Assembly (NCBI GenBank): GCA_008360955.1
Contig: LUCM01007486.1
Span: forward strand, 99,165 to 163,164
Length of the DNA stretch: 64,000 nucleotides
Reading direction: 5' to 3'
Source: Fasciolopsis buskii
Lineage: Eukaryota; Platyhelminthes; Trematoda; Plagiorchiida; Fasciolidae
In this document: positions 61,004 through 64,000 of the stretch, piece by piece
How the letters are laid out: each line of letters opens with the position of its first letter
Position numbering within the stretch: position 1 is the first letter of the stretch
The notes under the pieces: generated by a model
Database searches by the model: none
What the model was told of the DNA's origin: nothing
Seen by the model: only the letters and a program-made list of their open reading frames with translations
Made by a program: the position numbers and the translations under genes

Positions 61004-61176
61004 ACTGTTGTGATCAGTTGGATAAATTTGTTGCATCTTGATGTGAATGTTGACGTTCGAATCCTCCCACCGTCGATCAGCTTACCCCCTAGCAGCCATC
61101 TGCTGGCCAGGGCTGAAGTTCCGAAAGTATTGTACACTGTCATTTCAAGAACAAAAGAAGTAAAGATAAGAAAGTT
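61004..61176 (+). repeat. tRNA-derived SINE, copy 2 (diverged)
   Basis: TGTGATCAGTTGGATAAA corresponds to the A box region of copy 1, and GTTCGAATCCTCCCACCG at 61055-61072 to the B box and acceptor end. GCCATCTGCTGGCCAGGG matches the body, and GAAGTAAAGATAAGAAAG matches the tail. The middle of the tRNA-like head has drifted most. Confidence 0.78.
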
Positions 61177-63198
61177 AAAGCTGATTTGAAAATTCAAAAA
61201 ATGTTTGTTTTTAGTCACCAGAATTGTCAGAGCTTGACACAAGTTACTCTTTGTCTAGTTTCTCGATGCCCAATACCAAATGGGTTGTGTAATAAAAGGT
61301 TTGTACTTGTACACATGCACAGGCAGCTAAACGAGGATTTCTGAAATGATTACAGCCGATCAATTCCGGCCTGGCATGATCTTTTATCTGTTTATATCAA
61401 GTATCATATACCTTTATTACAAGGATCATGTGGACTTTTTCTGTCGCATTTGATCCACATGGTTCCGACAGCCCGTCCTTGCTTCTAGGCCGGACCATCT
61501 CATCACTAGTCTTAATGGGAATATCCAGGCATGTGTTTGGGAATATGTATTCATCATTTCCACCACCATTCACAACTGCTACCTTGAAACTAGGACACCG
61601 TTTGGTTTCTCTAACTCGAAGTTTGCACATGACAAAAATCCATACATTGGAGTTTCTCTGGAAATTAAAAACTCCTTCTCAAGCGTGCTTGAGATGTTTG
61701 CACTTTTCTGTTAACGAAATGCGTGACCTAATTTTTCCATTCCTGAACGTCGGTCTCAAACTTTGTACACATGTTCGGGGATTTTTGATTTCTCAAATGA
61801 GATTGTAGGATTAAAACAATTTGTATGCAGCAAGTAGTAGTGTTTTTCCTTTCAAACGAACCACCTCGCACAGGCAGTTAAGAATTAAACAGAGAAACTG
61901 ATAACATTACGTTGTATTCGTTGTTTTATGGTTTCGGTGAGTGTAATTAGCCCGAGTGGTTTTTGATGGCATCACCTACAGCTTCCGACGGGAATCACAG
62001 CAGATTGTTGCCTTTCATTTATCTGATAGATTCAGGTCTGTTTCACTCTGAGTATGGTATTATGCTATTTTGCGGAAAAAATTGCCAGGCCACTCTCCAT
62101 TTCTCGTCGCGATGTTTTGCTGTCAGAAACTGACTCAGTTTGTGCACCGAGCACAGGTCACTTTGAAATTCAGAACGGAGGTCCAGAATGACTCGTTCAA
62201 GCCTCCTTTTATACTTTTATTGTAGACACAAATGCCACAGCTCCTGGACGTGAATATAAAGGTATGCGGTGAGTAGTACAGTTGCAGATAACCAAATGGC
62301 ATTTGACATTTTGAAGACTCAAATGATTCGGACTAAATTTTATTGGTGCCGAATTAGAAAAGGAGCGTTGCCTGCGTAAACTGTGCATGAATATTCATAT
62401 CATGATCGTGGTAGTAGTCGGCAACTCAAAAAGATCACCAGTTGATTCATGGTCACATGATCACGAGACTTTGCAAACAAACTTTTACCTTAAGGGAAAA
62501 TCTAAGATTATTATTTAAAATTAAACACTACCCGTCCTTCAGCGCAGCTGTATTGCTTGCCATGTACTAAGCTATCTACTGTCTTAGCTTAGTTTTGGAA
62601 ATGGGGAAATAAGAATGCACGCAAAAGATTCAAAATTTCCCAAAAATCCACATGCCGTAGAGGAGACTGACCTTGTTAAACAAACTTCACATTTCAGGCG
62701 ACGCCGTCGATAGCTGCTAATGTAATTAGTTCCATTTAGTCCTTGTAGTCATACCATTCTATGAAGCACCTTTACTGTTTGCCGTTAACGACAATTAAAT
62801 TGACCAAAAGCAAACCCAAACCACTGGCAACCGATGAGTTTGAAATTTGGGCTTAAATGTAGTGAACCATCAACAGGGTGATTACTAGTCATTAAGCTTT
62901 TCTGACCCAGCTGTTGCTTTCATATGATTTGAGCAGCCGATGATCAACAACTTAGCGACCGATAAGTATGTACTCGGAAAAATATCACTGTTTGCACAAA
63001 GCAGTTTTTTGATATAAAAGATTTATTCCAGAAAAACTGTTAGTTAATCAAACCTATTCCTCTTTCTTTGGCGAGCTTTAATCAGAACAAGTAAGACATT
63101 TTCCAAGCATGAAACTCTTCTCTCACATTTTACTTGGATTATAACTGACTTGAGAGAGCATATCGTTTTCAAGAAAAGGGTCACGATCAGTGAGAAAA
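61177..63198. other. Stretch without recognised gene
   Basis: The plus frame 61428-61808 (126 codons) and the minus frame 61397-61630 overlap each other on opposite strands. Neither has a motif I know, and the region lacks clear splice signals. Nothing else is recognised. Confidence 0.4.
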
Positions 63199-63376
63199 GT
63201 GATCGGTGATAAGAGAATTCCAACCGATGACCTTCAGGTTAAAACCCCTCGGTAACCATGGCTTAATCCCAGCCACAGCTAGACCAGTCGGGTTGGTCAC
63301 CCAGTGATCTCGTTTATGCATCAAAAAGGTACCAGTTGTTCGCTGGTAATAATTCCATGGGGGAAAATAAATAAAA
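63199..63376 (+). repeat. Possible tRNA-derived SINE
   Basis: GTGATCGGTGATAAGAG at 63199-63215 resembles a D-arm/A box, GGTTAAAACCCC at 63237-63248 resembles a decayed B box, and the segment ends in AAAATAAATAAAA, a simple A-rich tail. The body between is GC-richer than its surroundings. There is only one copy in the window, so the boundaries are guesses. Confidence 0.4.
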
Positions 63377-64000
63377 GCCTAAACATGTGAATTCGGATGA
63401 ACAAATCGGTATTTTAGGGCACTGAGGTTAATGGATAATTGATGCATACTGATCGTGACTCATAAAACACACATTAATTATTCTAGTGATTTTAAGTTAA
63501 CACTAGAGTGGCTTCAAGTTCAGCTTTTGCATGACCGGATTAGAGCTGCATTAACGTTGTTTATTAGTACGAGACAATCTTGATTAGGCATGCGGCGGTA
63601 TGGAACAGCCGCCTGACTACAGGACAGGCTGAGAAGATGTGCGAATTTTGTTTTATTTATGGTTTGCATTAATGAAAAAATCGAGGCAACCATTTCTTAG
63701 TCGAAGGGGAACTTGGCGGTGAGCTCAAAAATATTTGCATGCACGCTGGCCGGTATGTAACATCTCATCAGTACACATTAAGAATTTGTCGTGGAAGCAA
63801 TCAAACTCGCTCTATGTCGGGACTGTGGGTAGGTAAGAGTTTAGATGCTAATCTCCGGTTCTGTTTTCTATTCTGGAGTATATATCATTAAAATTGAACG
63901 CAAGGTATGCAAACAGACCTGCAATTCTCCATTTATTTTGGCTTACTATTTGCCAGCTATAGTAACAAAACGACAAACCTCACGGCTATACGGTGTCATT
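63377..64000. other. Stretch without recognised gene
   Basis: Nothing recognised. Confidence 0.5.

Noticed and set aside
61428..61808. 126-codon plus-strand frame as a gene
   Set aside because: An open frame also exists on the opposite strand, and neither has a recognisable motif or splice signals.

Overview
The window looks like repeat-rich, gene-poor nuclear DNA of a metazoan, most likely a parasitic flatworm (trematode or cestode). The evidence is AT-rich intergenic sequence with no long open frames, many tRNA-derived SINE-like repeats, decayed RTE, CR1-like and Penelope-like retroelements, and two copies of a short element that carries a Schistosoma SMalpha-type hammerhead ribozyme. The species cannot be named from the sequence alone. 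No intact protein-coding gene, rRNA, bacterial operon or CRISPR array is visible.

Layout. 1-7.58 kb: unannotated AT-rich DNA with a simple-repeat tract near 5.0-5.2 kb and one exon-like segment on the minus strand. 7.58-10.6 kb: a CR1-like non-LTR retrotransposon on the minus strand with recognisable endonuclease, reverse transcriptase (RT) and C-terminal parts, broken by frameshifts and stops. 11.90-12.28 kb: copy A of the hammerhead element. 20.57-22.5 kb: a decayed Penelope-like element on the plus strand with RT and GIY-YIG endonuclease remnants. 26.1 kb: a nested inverted repeat. 31.5-31.74 kb: a probable retroelement 3' end with an (ATT)n tract. 34.3-34.8 kb: two weak tRNA-like SINE heads. 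35.48-38.36 kb: an RTE-clade retrotransposon on the plus strand covering nearly the whole ORF, with a mutated RT active site. 42.8 kb: a weak tRNA-like segment. 51.70-52.09 kb: copy B of the hammerhead element, followed by an 18-bp minisatellite. 58.67 and 61.00 kb: two copies of one tRNA-derived SINE. 63.2 kb: another possible SINE.

How the parts work together. The SINEs and hammerhead elements encode no enzyme and would depend on RT from elements such as the RTE, CR1-like or Penelope-like families, all of which are dead here. The most interesting object is the hammerhead element. A pol III-like A/B box region lies just upstream of a type I hammerhead, and both sit in or beside the loop of a long imperfect foldback whose left arm is antisense to the ribozyme's catalytic half. 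This suggests that the start point of a transcript decides whether the ribozyme can fold. Four short exon-like segments with good splice signals are given as weak candidates for pieces of host genes.
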